Positions 34,596 through 44,823 of a stretch of 64,000 bases of DNA are shown piece by piece; positions within the stretch are counted from its first letter, which is position 1; every line of letters starts with the position of its first letter. The translations under genes and the position numbers were made by a program. The stretch is from Nocardioides malaquae (GTDB taxonomy: Bacteria; Actinomycetota; Actinomycetes; Propionibacteriales; Nocardioidaceae), in contig NZ_JADCSA010000005.1 of the NCBI RefSeq assembly GCF_015070385.1, positions 124,001-188,000 on the forward strand. The letters are read 5' to 3'. The notes below the pieces were generated by a model that was not told the DNA's origin, made no database searches, and saw nothing but the letters and a program-made list of their open reading frames with translations.

Positions 34596-34601
34596 GGCCC
34601 C

Positions 34602-35522
34602 ATGTGGCAACCGGAGCCGGGGTGGGAGCGTCTGCCCACCGGCCCTTCCAGTGTGGGGGCGTGGGCGGCCGACATCGGCGGGCATCGGGTCGTCGTCAAA
34701 CGCTTCGAGCGACCCGGACCTCACGACGCCACCGTGCTCGACGACCCCGGCCACCCTGCCTACTGGCGCCGTGACGTCGACGTGGCTGCCTCGGGGGCGG
34801 TCGAGCACACCCCGGGTCTGCGTGGCCTGCCCGCGGTCGAGGTCGAGGAGGATGCCGACGGGGCGACGGTCGTGACGCCCTGGGTCGACGAGGTCGCCCA
34901 CGACGGGCTCTGCCTGGCCCGGGGCCTCGGACGGTTTGCGACGGCCACGGTTCCCCGGGTGGACTGGTTGGCGCGCAGCCAGTTCGCGTTGCGGGTAGGG
35001 GAGGTGGAGAGGCGCGGCGGCTGGGCGACGTTGGCGCGCACTCCGGTCGCGGACCTGGCCGACGCGGTGTGGCGCCGACGAGGGCAGGTCGTGGCGCGCC
35101 TCACCGAGCTGCCCTGGGTGCTCCAGCACGGCGACCCCGTGCCGGCCAACCTGCGAGGGAGGCAGGACGACACCATCCTTGCCATCGACTGGTCCTCGCT
35201 CGGCGTGGGGCCGGCCGGCGCCGACCTCGGATATCTGGCCCTCAGCGTGCCCGAGGACCTGGAGGACCTGCTCTCCGCCTACCTCGACGGTCTGGGGCAC
35301 CGGGACGACGCGGTCCCCGGGGCAGGACGGGGCGACGTCGCCTTCGCCGCGCGGGCCGTCGTGACCTACACCGTGCTCACCCGGGCCGACTGGGCCCTGG
35401 CCCGCGTGGCCGGCGGCGAAGGTGCCCTGGCCGGCAAGTTCCGGCACCCCAGCGTGGCGCCCTACATCCGGGCCATGCAGCGCCACCTTCCCCACGTGGT
35501 CGCGGTGGCCCAGGGAGGCTGA
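34602..35522 (+). CDS. Aminoglycoside-phosphotransferase-like kinase
   Basis: 306 aa APH/choline-kinase fold protein. The Brenner motif HGDPVPANL (catalytic Asp and Asn) is near residues 174-182 and the metal-binding Asp is in ILAIDWSSLGVGPAGADLG. The N-lobe Lys is in RVVVKRF. Such proteins phosphorylate small hydroxylated compounds; the substrate cannot be told, and resistance should not be assumed. The start is fixed by a -10 6 nt upstream. It ends 11 nt from the convergent zinc peptidase gene. Confidence 0.82.
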   Translation: MWQPEPGWERLPTGPSSVGAWAADIGGHRVVVKRFERPGPHDATVLDDPGHPAYWRRDVDVAASGAVEHTPGLRGLPAVEVEEDADGATVVTPWVDEVAHDGLCLARGLGRFATATVPRVDWLARSQFALRVGEVERRGGWATLARTPVADLADAVWRRRGQVVARLTELPWVLQHGDPVPANLRGRQDDTILAIDWSSLGVGPAGADLGYLALSVPEDLEDLLSAYLDGLGHRDDAVPGAGRGDVAFAARAVVTYTVLTRADWALARVAGGEGALAGKFRHPSVAPYIRAMQRHLPHVVAVAQGG

Positions 35523-35533
35523 GCGCCTGGATG

Positions 35534-36490
35534 TCAGAGCTGGTTGGCGGCGAACGTGTCGCAGGCTCCGAGGTCGCCGCGCTCGTAACCGGTCATGAAC
35601 CAGCGCATGCGCTGCTCGGAGGATCCGTGGGTCCAGCCGTCCGAGTCCACCCGGCCGCCCGAGCGCTGCTGGATCCGGTCGTCGCCCACGGCCTTCGCCG
35701 AGTCGAGCGCCTCCTCGATGTCACCCCGGTCGAGCTCGGCGAAGATCGCCACCCCCTCGACGTCGCTGGTGCCCTCGGCCGCGCGGGTCCACATCCCTGC
35801 GTAGCAGTCGGCCTGCAGCTCGAGGCGGACCGCGTCGCTCTGCGGCCCCTGCTGCGTGCGTACCTTCCCCATCGTGCCGAGCAGGTTCTGGACGTGGTGG
35901 CCGTACTCGTGCGCGAGGACGTACGGCTCCACGAAGTCACCGCCGTTGCCGCCCAGTTGCTTCTCCAGGACGTCGGAGAAGAAGGAGTCGTCCAGGTAGA
36001 TGCCCTGGTCGGCGGGGCAGTAGAACGGACCGACCTGGCTGGATGCCTGGCCACACCCGGTGCCCACCCCGCCGGTGAAGGTGGTCATGCTCGCGGGACG
36101 GAAGCGCGCCCCGCCGCGAGTGAAGACGTCGCTCCAGTACTGGAAGAGCGAGTTCTCCACCGCGACCCGCGCGCAGTCCACGTCCTCGTTGGCGTCCTCG
36201 CCGGTCTCGCAGTGGTCGTAGCGGCCCGAGTCGGTCATCCGCGAGGTGTCCGCGCCGGCGCCCTGGTCGATCATGCCTCCGGGGGCGCCCAGCCCACCAC
36301 CGCCACCGTCGTTGCCCAGGCAGCTGACGAGCACCACGAGGAGCACGATCAGCAGGGTGCCGAAGCCACCGCCCGCCGCCACGCCACCGGGGATGGGAAG
36401 TCCACCGCGACCTCCGCCGCCGAGTCCGCCGGAACGACCTCGATCCGCCACTCGTCCGGTGTCCAGACGTGCCCTCGGGTTGAACCGCAT
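35534..36490 (-). CDS. Neutral zinc metallopeptidase (YpfJ family)
   Basis: 318 aa membrane-anchored putative protease. A Gly-rich cytoplasmic head, then one helix at residues 43-58 (FGTLLIVLLVVLVSCL), then an external domain with HEYGHH at 194-199 (zinc ligands H194/H198, catalytic E195). QADCYAGMW downstream may give the third ligand region. Several Cys pairs (C94/C106, C146/C158) fit an extracellular fold. AGGAGG lies 9 nt before the ATG at 36490. The same frame stays open far upstream, opposite the ABC-F gene, but that is not coding. Confidence 0.9.
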   Translation of the reverse strand: MRFNPRARLDTGRVADRGRSGGLGGGGRGGLPIPGGVAAGGGFGTLLIVLLVVLVSCLGNDGGGGGLGAPGGMIDQGAGADTSRMTDSGRYDHCETGEDANEDVDCARVAVENSLFQYWSDVFTRGGARFRPASMTTFTGGVGTGCGQASSQVGPFYCPADQGIYLDDSFFSDVLEKQLGGNGGDFVEPYVLAHEYGHHVQNLLGTMGKVRTQQGPQSDAVRLELQADCYAGMWTRAAEGTSDVEGVAIFAELDRGDIEEALDSAKAVGDDRIQQRSGGRVDSDGWTHGSSEQRMRWFMTGYERGDLGACDTFAANQL

Positions 36491-36544
36491 CGCCGTCGAC
36501 CTCCTCGCAGGTTCGCCGATGGGGTCAGTACCCCGTGACCTCCG

Positions 36545-36550
36545 TACACT
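36545..36550 (+). promoter_or_regulatory. ABC-F gene -10
   Basis: TACACT at 36545-36550 ends 9 nt before the ATG at 36560, giving a leader of 2-3 nt or none. There is no SD. Confidence 0.45.
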
Positions 36551-36559
36551 AACCACGCG

Positions 36560-38158
<1,599 letters not shown>

Positions 38159-38195
38159 GTGCCGCGCCTTGCTACCGGTGAGTAGTTCCGCGGCC

Positions 38196-38201
38196 TAGGA
38201 T
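38196..38201 (+). promoter_or_regulatory. Leaderless promoter -10 for crotonase gene
   Basis: TAGGAT at 38196-38201 ends 7 nt before the ATG at 38209. This argues against an ATG at 38200, which lies inside the -10. Confidence 0.55.
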
Positions 38202-38208
38202 GCCGTGC

Positions 38209-39000
38209 ATGACTCCTGAGGAACTCTCCGCCGTCGGTCTCCGCTACGAGGTCGAGGGGCCGGTCGCCACGATCACCCTGTCCCGTCCCGAGGTGCGCAA
38301 CGCCCAGACCCCCGCGATGTGGCGAGCCCTGGCCGGTCTCGGTGCCGCCATTCCGGACGAGGTCCGCGTCGTGGTCGTCCAGGGGGAGGGCGAGCACTTC
38401 TCCAGCGGCCTCGACCGCAGCGTGCTCGACCCGCGCGGCAACGCGGCCGGTGGAGAGTCCGTGCTCGCCCTGCTGGCCGGATCCGACGAGGCGATGGCGG
38501 ACACCATCGGCGAGTACCAGGAGGGGTTCACCTTCCTGCGGGACTCGCGGTTCGTCTCCGTCGCCAAGGTGCGCGGCTACGCGGTGGGCGCCGGCTTCCA
38601 GCTGGCACTCTCCTGCGACGTGCGGATGGTTTCCACCGACGCCCGCTTCTCCATGAAGGAGTCGGCACTGGGCCTCGTGCCCGACCTCACGGGAACAAAA
38701 CCCCTGGTGGAGGCAGTTGGCTACAGCAGGGCGCTGGAGATCTGCGCCACCGCACGCATGGTGGAGGCTGACGAGGCCGTGAGGATCGGGCTCGCCCTCA
38801 GCGCCCACGGTGCGGACGAGCTGGACGAGGCGGTGAACCGGATGGCGCAGACGCTGGTCGGCACCATGCCGGACGTCCTCTCCGAGACCAAGACCCTGCT
38901 CCAGGGGGCCGCCGACCGGTCGCTCGACGACCAGCGTCGGCTGGAGCGCGAGGCCCAGACCCGCCGCTTCCGAGCAGTGGCAGCCGCCATGGGCGGCTGA
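38209..39000 (+). CDS. Crotonase/enoyl-CoA hydratase family protein
   Basis: 263 aa acyl-CoA-binding crotonase (echA12-like by position). Oxyanion-hole segments are HFSSGLDRS and VRGYAVGAGF. In true hydratases two Glu act as acid/base. Here the first is Gln (Q131 in GAGFQLALSCD) while the second is kept (E151 in FSMKESALGLVP). That favours an isomerase-like or other crotonase reaction over hydration; this is inference. The next gene, an ABC exporter, starts 11 nt downstream. Confidence 0.85.
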   Translation: MTPEELSAVGLRYEVEGPVATITLSRPEVRNAQTPAMWRALAGLGAAIPDEVRVVVVQGEGEHFSSGLDRSVLDPRGNAAGGESVLALLAGSDEAMADTIGEYQEGFTFLRDSRFVSVAKVRGYAVGAGFQLALSCDVRMVSTDARFSMKESALGLVPDLTGTKPLVEAVGYSRALEICATARMVEADEAVRIGLALSAHGADELDEAVNRMAQTLVGTMPDVLSETKTLLQGAADRSLDDQRRLEREAQTRRFRAVAAAMGG

Positions 39001-39011
39001 GAGGAGATGCC

Positions 39012-40919
39012 ATGTCGATGACGGGACGCGGCGGGGGACCCGCCATGCGCCACCTGAGGGCTGACCGGACCGTCGTCGACGCCCGGGTGGAGCGACGCAC
39101 GCTGCGCCGCGTCCTGTCGTTCGCCCGACCGCACCGCCGGTTGATCGCGGTCTTCCTCGCCGTCACCGTCCTCGACGCAGCCCTGGTCGCGGTCCCGCCC
39201 CTTCTGCTCCAGCGCATCATCGATGACGGGGTCGCCACGGGCGACGTGGGGCTGGTCGTCTGGTTGTCGGCAGGGGTGGCGCTCGTCGCCGCTCTCGGTG
39301 CGACGTTCACCGTGGTCAACGGCTGGTTCTCCAGCCGCATCGGTGAGGGACTCATCTTCGACCTGCGGACGCAGGTCTTCGGCCACGTCCAACGTCAGTC
39401 GCTCGCCTTCTTCACGCGGACGCAGACCGGCGCGTTGGTGAGTCGCCTCAACAACGACGTGATCGGCGCCCAGCGCGCCTTCACCTCGACGTTGCAGGGC
39501 ACTGTCTCCAACCTGGTGTCGGCCGTGGTCGTGGGGGCCACCATGGTCTTCCTCAGCTGGCAGGTGACCCTGCTCTGCCTGCTCCTCTTTCCCCTGCTGC
39601 TGCTCGCCTCACGCTGGGTGGGCAACCGGTTGGCAGGTCTCACTCGAGCCCAGATGGACGGCAACGCCCACCTGGGCAACGCCATGACGGAGCGGTTCAA
39701 CGTCGGTGGAGCGATGCTGCTCAAGCTCTTCGGCCGTCGCGACGAGGAGGACCAGCGCTACGCCGAGAAGGCCGCTGTGGTGCGCGACCTCGGCATCCGC
39801 ATCTCCTTGCTGACTCGCATCTTCATGGCCGCGATGGGACTCGTGCCCGCCCTGGCGACCGCCCTGGTCTACGGACTCGGCGGGGTGATGGCCATCCGCG
39901 GCGATCTGTCGGTGGGCACGGTGGTGGCCCTGGGCATCCTGCTCACCCGTCTGCTGGGTCCCTTGCAGGCGCTCTCGAACGTGCGCATCGACATCATGAC
40001 CGCACTGGTCTCCTTCGACCGGGTCTTCGAGGTCCTCGACCTGCCCTCACCGATCCAGGAGAAGCCCGGTGCCGTGGCGTTGCCGGCATCGAGCTCGCGC
40101 CTGGAGTTCCGCGACGTCCACTTCAGCTATCCGCGGGCCGAGGACGTCTCTCTGGCCTCCTTGGAGGGCCTGGCGCGCACCGAGAGTCGGGACAACGGCG
40201 AGGTGCTGCACGGCGTCTCGTTCGTCGCCGAGCCCGGGCAGATGATCGCGCTCGTGGGCCCCTCGGGGGCCGGCAAGTCCACCATGACCCACCTGGTGGC
40301 GCGCCTCTACGACGTGGACTCCGGGGCCGTGCTGGTGGGCGGTGAGGACGTCCGAGACGTCCAGCTCGAGTCGCTCGAGGCCGTCGTCGGCTACGTCACG
40401 CAGGACGCGCACATGTTCCACGACACCATCAGGGCCAACCTCGTGTACGCCCGCCCCGACGCCGGAGAGGCCGACGTCTGGAAGGCCCTGGAGGCCGCGC
40501 ACGTCGCCGACCTGGTGCGGTCGCTGCCCGACGGCCTCGACACCGTGGTGGGCGATCGCGGCTACCGGCTGTCCGGTGGTGAGCGCCAACGTCTCGCCAT
40601 CGCCCGGCTGCTCCTCAAGGCGCCCGCAGTGGTGGTGCTCGACGAGGCCACCGCGCACCTCGACAGCGAGTCGGAGGCGGCTGTCCAGCGCGCCCTGGAC
40701 AGCGCGCTCGAGGGGCGAACCTCGCTGGTCATCGCCCACCGCCTGTCCACGGTCCGCAACGCCGACCAGATCCTGGTGCTGGAGCAGGGGCAGGTCGTCG
40801 AGCGAGGCACCCACACCGAGCTCATCGTGGCCGGGGGGCTCTACGCCGACCTGCACCGGACCCAGTTCCTCGGGGCGGAGCGCGAGGTCGCCACCGAGGG
40901 AGTCACCGCGACAGGCTGA
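39012..40919 (+). CDS. ABC exporter, fused permease and ATPase
   Basis: 635 aa half-transporter of the multidrug/lipid exporter type, active as a dimer in the membrane. Six helices cover about residues 40-320. The coupling region FFTRTQTGALVSRLNNDV is typical of this class. The ATPase domain has Walker A GPSGAGKSTMTH, Q-loop YVTQDAHMFHDTIRANL, signature LSGGERQRLAIARLL, Walker B VVVLDEATAHLDSESE and switch IAHRLSTVRNAD. Substrate unknown. Probably co-transcribed with the crotonase gene. Confidence 0.92.
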   Translation: MSMTGRGGGPAMRHLRADRTVVDARVERRTLRRVLSFARPHRRLIAVFLAVTVLDAALVAVPPLLLQRIIDDGVATGDVGLVVWLSAGVALVAALGATFTVVNGWFSSRIGEGLIFDLRTQVFGHVQRQSLAFFTRTQTGALVSRLNNDVIGAQRAFTSTLQGTVSNLVSAVVVGATMVFLSWQVTLLCLLLFPLLLLASRWVGNRLAGLTRAQMDGNAHLGNAMTERFNVGGAMLLKLFGRRDEEDQRYAEKAAVVRDLGIRISLLTRIFMAAMGLVPALATALVYGLGGVMAIRGDLSVGTVVALGILLTRLLGPLQALSNVRIDIMTALVSFDRVFEVLDLPSPIQEKPGAVALPASSSRLEFRDVHFSYPRAEDVSLASLEGLARTESRDNGEVLHGVSFVAEPGQMIALVGPSGAGKSTMTHLVARLYDVDSGAVLVGGEDVRDVQLESLEAVVGYVTQDAHMFHDTIRANLVYARPDAGEADVWKALEAAHVADLVRSLPDGLDTVVGDRGYRLSGGERQRLAIARLLLKAPAVVVLDEATAHLDSESEAAVQRALDSALEGRTSLVIAHRLSTVRNADQILVLEQGQVVERGTHTELIVAGGLYADLHRTQFLGAEREVATEGVTATG

Positions 40920-40946
40920 CGCGCGCCGGGTCCCTGGGGTGGCCCC

Positions 40947-41559
40947 ATGGACCTCCACCTGCGTGACCGCGTCTTCCTGCTCACGGGTGCCAGCCTGGGC
41001 CTCGGCCGGACCACCGCACGCTCCTTGGTCGAGGAGGGCGCCCGGGTGGTGGTCTCGGGTCGCGGTGCCGCCGCGTTGGACGATCTGGCCCACGAGCTCG
41101 GGACCGACCGGGCCGCGACGGTGACCGGCGACAACGCCGACCCCCTCACCACCCGCAGGATGCTCGAGGTGGCCGAGTCCCGGTGGGGTCGGGTCGACGG
41201 CGTGCTCGTCAGCGTGGAGAGGACGAAGGCACCACTGACCGGTCTGGGCATCTCCAACGGGCTGCGGCCCCGGCCTGGCCATGGTGGCCAAGGAGATGGC
41301 CGACGAGTGGGGTCCGCGTGGGATCCGGGTGCTGAGTCTCCTGCCGGGCCGGATCGACACCGACCGCGTGCAGCAGCTCGACGCGAGCACGGGTGACGCC
41401 GCCGCGGCGCGGGAGAGGGTGTCGGCAGCCATTCCGCTGCGTCGCTACGACCGGCCCGAGGAGTTCGGCGACGTCGCGGCCTTCATGCTCTCGCCGCGGG
41501 CCTCATTCGTGAACGGCGTCGCCCTCGCGGTCGACGGCGGCCTCCTGCGCAGCCTCTGA
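40947..41559 (+). pseudogene. Short-chain dehydrogenase, internal deletion plus frameshift
   Basis: The N-terminal Rossmann part is intact (VFLLTGASLGLGRTTA) up to GRVDGVLVSV at residue 90. It then jumps to KAPLTGLGISNGLRP, missing roughly 55 residues that hold the NAG and catalytic Ser region in relatives. At 41268-41271 the run CCCC has one C too many: removing it joins LRP to GLAMVAKEMADEWGPRGIRV and the normal C-terminus VNGVALAVDGG. Even repaired, the product is about 203 aa against the usual 250. The last 57 bp overlap the convergent SURF1 gene. Confidence 0.85.
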
Positions 41560-42345
41560 CCGTCCCTCTTCCTCCGACCGTCGGTCCGCCTCAGACCGGC
41601 TAGCCGCCTGCGTCTCGGCCCGCCGGTCGCGCCACTCGTCGTAGAGCAGGTAGAAGAAGCCGAAGATGGCCAGGGCACCGAAGAACCACCACTGGAGTCC
41701 GTAGAAGAAGTGGGGTCCCTCGTCGAGCTCCGGCTCGTCGGGCAGCGTCAGGGGTGTGGCGGCTTCGGGGGACTCCTCGACGAGCTCCACGAAGCCGCCC
41801 AGGGTGTCACGACCGAGGGCCTCGCCGATCTCGACGCTGGAGATGGCCCGGGTGCCGCGGTCGCTCACCCGGGCGGCGTCGCCCGTGGCGTCGGCACGCA
41901 CCCGACCCAGCACCTCGACCTGCCCGGTCGGCGGGGCGGGGACGTCGTCGGGGATCTCGCCGCGGTTCGCGGTCTGCCACCAGCCCCGGTCCACCAGCAG
42001 GGTGGCCCCGCTCTCCAGCTGCAGGGGCACGACCACCTGCACGCCGGAGGCGCTGCGGTGGGTGCGGTAGCGCACGAAGACCGTCTCGTCGGCGGCGTAG
42101 GTGCCGGTCGCGCGCACCAGGCTCCACTCCTCGTCGGCCTCGACCGCCTCGCCCACGGACAGGACGGACTCGGCGTCGACGGGATCCTGACGGTCGTTGC
42201 GCTCGATGATCGCGTTGCGCTCCCGGCGGTCCTCCAGCCGGTCGAACTGCCACTGCCCCAGCTCCCAGGCGAGCCAGGAGAGGAGGGCCACGGCCACAAG
42301 GAAGAAACCCCACCTCTTGCTGACGAGGAAGCCAAGACGTTGCAC
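41503..42345 (-). CDS. SURF1 family cytochrome oxidase assembly protein
   Basis: 280 aa membrane protein that helps insert haem a into cytochrome c oxidase, in keeping with ctaA/ctaB in the window. Helices near residues 12-30 and 216-236 flank an external domain with LLVDRGWW, VEVLGRVR and GPHFFYGLQWWFFGALAI, the family's C-terminal hallmark. A charged tail of about 45 residues (RRAETQAASRSEADRRSEEE) follows; its last 19 codons overlap the dehydrogenase pseudogene. The GTG is placed by a -10 6 nt upstream. Confidence 0.9.
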   Translation of the reverse strand: MQRLGFLVSKRWGFFLVAVALLSWLAWELGQWQFDRLEDRRERNAIIERNDRQDPVDAESVLSVGEAVEADEEWSLVRATGTYAADETVFVRYRTHRSASGVQVVVPLQLESGATLLVDRGWWQTANRGEIPDDVPAPPTGQVEVLGRVRADATGDAARVSDRGTRAISSVEIGEALGRDTLGGFVELVEESPEAATPLTLPDEPELDEGPHFFYGLQWWFFGALAIFGFFYLLYDEWRDRRAETQAASRSEADRRSEEEGRSEAAQEAAVDREGDAVHE

Positions 42346-42351
42346 GCCCCG

Positions 42352-42394
42352 AGGCTATCCGTCTGGCCCAACGCCGCCACCGGGAGCCTATGCT
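42352..42394. promoter_or_regulatory. Divergent leaderless promoters SURF1 / moaA
   Basis: Minus strand TAGCCT (42357-42352) is 6 nt before the SURF1 GTG. Plus strand TATGCT (42389-42394) is 6 nt before the moaA ATG. Neither gene has an SD. Confidence 0.6.
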
Positions 42395-42400
42395 GGGCAG

Positions 42401-43390
42401 ATGATCGCGCTGCGGGACCGCCACGGGCGGACAGCGACCGACCTGCGGGTGTCGCTGACTGATCTCTGCAACCTGCGGTGCACCTACTGCATGCCAGCCG
42501 AAGGCCTGGCCTGGATGCCGCGGGAGGAGCAGCTCACCGACGACGAGGTCGTGCGTCTCGTACGCCTCGGGGTGGATCGGCTGGGCATCCGTGAGGTGCG
42601 CTTCACCGGGGGTGAACCCCTGCTCCGGCGAGGGTTGGTGGACATCGTGCGGCGGTGCGCCCACGACAGCGCGGCCGAGTTCTCGTTGACCACCAACGGC
42701 ATCGGGCTCGCCCGGCAGGCCCAGGCCCTGGCTGAGGCGGGACTCACCCGGGTGAACGTGAGCCTCGACACCGTGCGCCGGGAGACCTTCCGCGCCCTGA
42801 CCCTGCGGGACCGTCTGGACGACGTCGTCGCCGGCCTGGCCGCCGCCGCGCAGGCGGGACTCGCCCCGGTGAAGATCAACGCCGTCCTCGTGCGTGGCGT
42901 CAACGACGACCAGGCCTCCGAGCTGCTGTCCTGGTGCCTGGAGCGCGACTACCACCTGCGCTTCATCGAGCAGATGCCTCTCGACGCCCAGCAGGGCTGG
43001 CGTCGCAGCGAGATGGTCACCGCGGCCGAGATCCGGGAACGTCTGTCGCTCACCCACGTACTGACGCCGGCGCCGGGCGAGCGGGGGAGCGCCCCGGCCG
43101 ACCTGTGGACGGTCGACGGGGGCCCGGGGACGGTGGGTGTGATCGCCTCGGTCACCGAACCCTTCTGCGGGGCCTGTGACCGCGTCCGGCTGACTGCCGA
43201 CGGCCAGGTGCGCAACTGCCTCTTCAGCACCACGGAGTCTGACCTGCGGAGCGCGTTGCGCTCGGGTGCCGACGACGCACGGATCGCCGAGCTGTGGGCC
43301 GCCGCGGTCGCCTCCAAGCTGCCGGGTCACGGGATCAACGACCCGACGTTCCTCCAGCCGCCGCGCCCGATGTCGGCCATCGGCGGCTGA
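42401..43390 (+). CDS. moaA: GTP 3',8-cyclase MoaA
   Basis: Radical SAM enzyme for the first step of molybdenum cofactor synthesis, GTP to 3',8-cyclo-GTP; 329 aa. The N-terminal 4Fe-4S site is CNLRCTYCMP, with the glycine motif FTGGEPLLRRG following. The second cluster site is FCGACDRVRLTADGQVRNCLF, split by 2 and 13 residues. The C-terminus ends IGG, the double-Gly tail needed for activity. No other Mo-cofactor gene is in the window. Confidence 0.95.
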   Translation: MIALRDRHGRTATDLRVSLTDLCNLRCTYCMPAEGLAWMPREEQLTDDEVVRLVRLGVDRLGIREVRFTGGEPLLRRGLVDIVRRCAHDSAAEFSLTTNGIGLARQAQALAEAGLTRVNVSLDTVRRETFRALTLRDRLDDVVAGLAAAAQAGLAPVKINAVLVRGVNDDQASELLSWCLERDYHLRFIEQMPLDAQQGWRRSEMVTAAEIRERLSLTHVLTPAPGERGSAPADLWTVDGGPGTVGVIASVTEPFCGACDRVRLTADGQVRNCLFSTTESDLRSALRSGADDARIAELWAAAVASKLPGHGINDPTFLQPPRPMSAIGG

Positions 43391-43415
43391 CCCGCCGCGA
43401 GCGCGGCCCCGGGCC

Positions 43416-43625
43416 TCAGGGGTGGACGACGACGTCCTTGAGGAAGCCCCGGGCGCGCAGGAAGTCGCCCAGGGAAGTGACGTGCTCGGGACAGGCGAGC
43501 CACGTCTTGCGCCGCTCGGGCGTGTGGATCTTCGGGTTGTTCCACAAAAGGGCGTGGGCTGCGGGCGCCGTGCAGCTCTTGGCCGAGCACGTGTCCACGT
43601 CGGGGCCGTCGCTGGGGTGGATCAT
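43416..43625 (-). CDS. Small conserved Cys/His protein (possible zinc site)
   Basis: 69 aa, conserved in actinobacteria as far as I recall but without known function (sometimes mislabelled acetone carboxylase). Likely metal ligands are C13, C18, C45 and H48 (TCSAKSC and LACPEH). The central WNNPKIHTPERRKTW is the most recognisable part. The ATG overlaps the DUF3099 stop as ATGA, so the two are translated together. Convergent with moaA. Confidence 0.8.
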   Translation of the reverse strand: MIHPSDGPDVDTCSAKSCTAPAAHALLWNNPKIHTPERRKTWLACPEHVTSLGDFLRARGFLKDVVVHP

Positions 43626-43969
43626 TCAGGTTCCTCGCTCTCGGTCTGGTCGGGGCCGCTGAGCGACGGCCGGTCCCCGGGGCCCTCGAGCTGCGGGTCG
43701 GTGATCACGCGGCCCAGGGACTGGTCCTCGCTGCGGAGGTCGACCGCGTTGGCCATGACGACGGCGACGTAGGGCAGGAAGACGGCACCCGCCATCAGCA
43801 CCCAGCGCAGGACGCCGGGGCCCACGGCGACGGCCGCGCCGAAGCAGACGACGCGGACCGTCATGGACACGAGGTAGTTGCGGATCCGACCGTCACGCTC
43901 CTCGCCGCGCCGGGTCCGGGCGGTGGTGATGCGGACCGCCTCGGTGTCCCGAGACCTGCTGCGTGCCAT
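43622..43969 (-). CDS. DUF3099 membrane protein
   Basis: 115 aa actinobacterial protein with two transmembrane helices (about residues 34-52 and 54-75; FGAAVAVGPGVLRWVLM, then VFLPYVAVVMANAV) and an acidic tail. The function is unknown. The ATG at 43969 is chosen over 43981 because TATGCT (43982-43977) ends 7 nt upstream and covers the other ATG. Divergent from fabG. Confidence 0.85.
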   Translation of the reverse strand: MARSRSRDTEAVRITTARTRRGEERDGRIRNYLVSMTVRVVCFGAAVAVGPGVLRWVLMAGAVFLPYVAVVMANAVDLRSEDQSLGRVITDPQLEGPGDRPSLSGPDQTESEEPE

Positions 43970-43976
43970 GCCCTCC

Positions 43977-44036
43977 AGCATACGTGCGGGCCGTGGGGCG
44001 AGGTCTTTTCGCGTACCCCGGAGTAATGGTTACGGT
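43977..44036. promoter_or_regulatory. Divergent promoters DUF3099 / fabG
   Basis: Minus strand TATGCT (43982-43977) is 7 nt before the DUF3099 ATG. Plus strand TACGGT (44031-44036) is 8 nt before the fabG GTG. Both give near-leaderless transcripts. Confidence 0.5.
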
Positions 44037-44044
44037 CGGGACGC

Positions 44045-44773
44045 GTGACTGTCCACGACACTTCCCAGTCCCCCCGTTCGGTCCTCGTGACCGGAGGCAA
44101 CCGCGGCATCGGCCGCGCGATCGCCGAGGCGTTCCTCGCCCAGGGCGACAAGGTCGCCGTCACCACCCGCACCGGCGGTGCGCCCACCGGCGCGCTGGAC
44201 GTCCGGTGCGACGTGACCGACCCGGCGGCCGTCGAGGCTGCCTTCAAGGACGCCGAGGAGGCGCACGGACCGGTCGAGGTGCTCGTGGCCAACGCCGGCG
44301 TCACCGCCGACACGTTGCTGCTGCGCATGAGCGAGGACGACTGGCGCTCGGTCATCGACACCAACCTCACGGGCACGTTCCACCTGGCCCGCCGCGGCGC
44401 CAAGCAGATGCTGCGCCTGCGTCGCGGGCGCATCATCCTGATCTCCTCGGTCGTGGGACTGCTGGGCTCGGCCGGCCAGGTGAACTACGCGGCCTCCAAG
44501 GCGGGCCTGGTCGGAATGGCTCGTTCGATGGCCCGGGAGCTCGGCAGCCGCGGCATCACGACCAACGTCGTGGCGCCCGGCTTCATCGACACCGACATGA
44601 CCGCGGCGCTCAGCGACGCCCAGCGCGCCGCCATCACGGCCCAGGTGCCGCTGGCGCGCTACGGCGACCCGCACGAGGTCGCCCACGCCGTGACCTGGCT
44701 GGCCTCGCCGGGCGCGGCCTACGTCACCGGTGCCGTGATCCCGGTCGACGGCGGCCTCGGCATGGGCCACTGA
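44045..44773 (+). CDS. fabG: 3-oxoacyl-[ACP] reductase FabG (MabA-like)
   Basis: NADPH-dependent beta-ketoacyl reductase of type II fatty acid synthesis; 242 aa. NADP motif VTGGNRGIGRA, VANAGV, the catalytic Ser in LISSVVG and Tyr/Lys in YAASKAG, then APGFIDTDMT. It is directly followed by an InhA-type enoyl reductase, the mabA-inhA arrangement of mycobacteria (Rv1483-Rv1484). Confidence 0.95.
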   Translation: MTVHDTSQSPRSVLVTGGNRGIGRAIAEAFLAQGDKVAVTTRTGGAPTGALDVRCDVTDPAAVEAAFKDAEEAHGPVEVLVANAGVTADTLLLRMSEDDWRSVIDTNLTGTFHLARRGAKQMLRLRRGRIILISSVVGLLGSAGQVNYAASKAGLVGMARSMARELGSRGITTNVVAPGFIDTDMTAALSDAQRAAITAQVPLARYGDPHEVAHAVTWLASPGAAYVTGAVIPVDGGLGMGH

Positions 44774-44823
44774 CCCACCCTCCGCACCCCACACCTTCCG
44801 CACGAGAGAAGCAGGTATCAGCC

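Noticed and set aside
43395-43406. CCGCG/CGCGG hairpin between moaA and the small Cys protein as terminator
   Set aside because: Five-bp stem with a 2-nt loop is too small to fold reliably.
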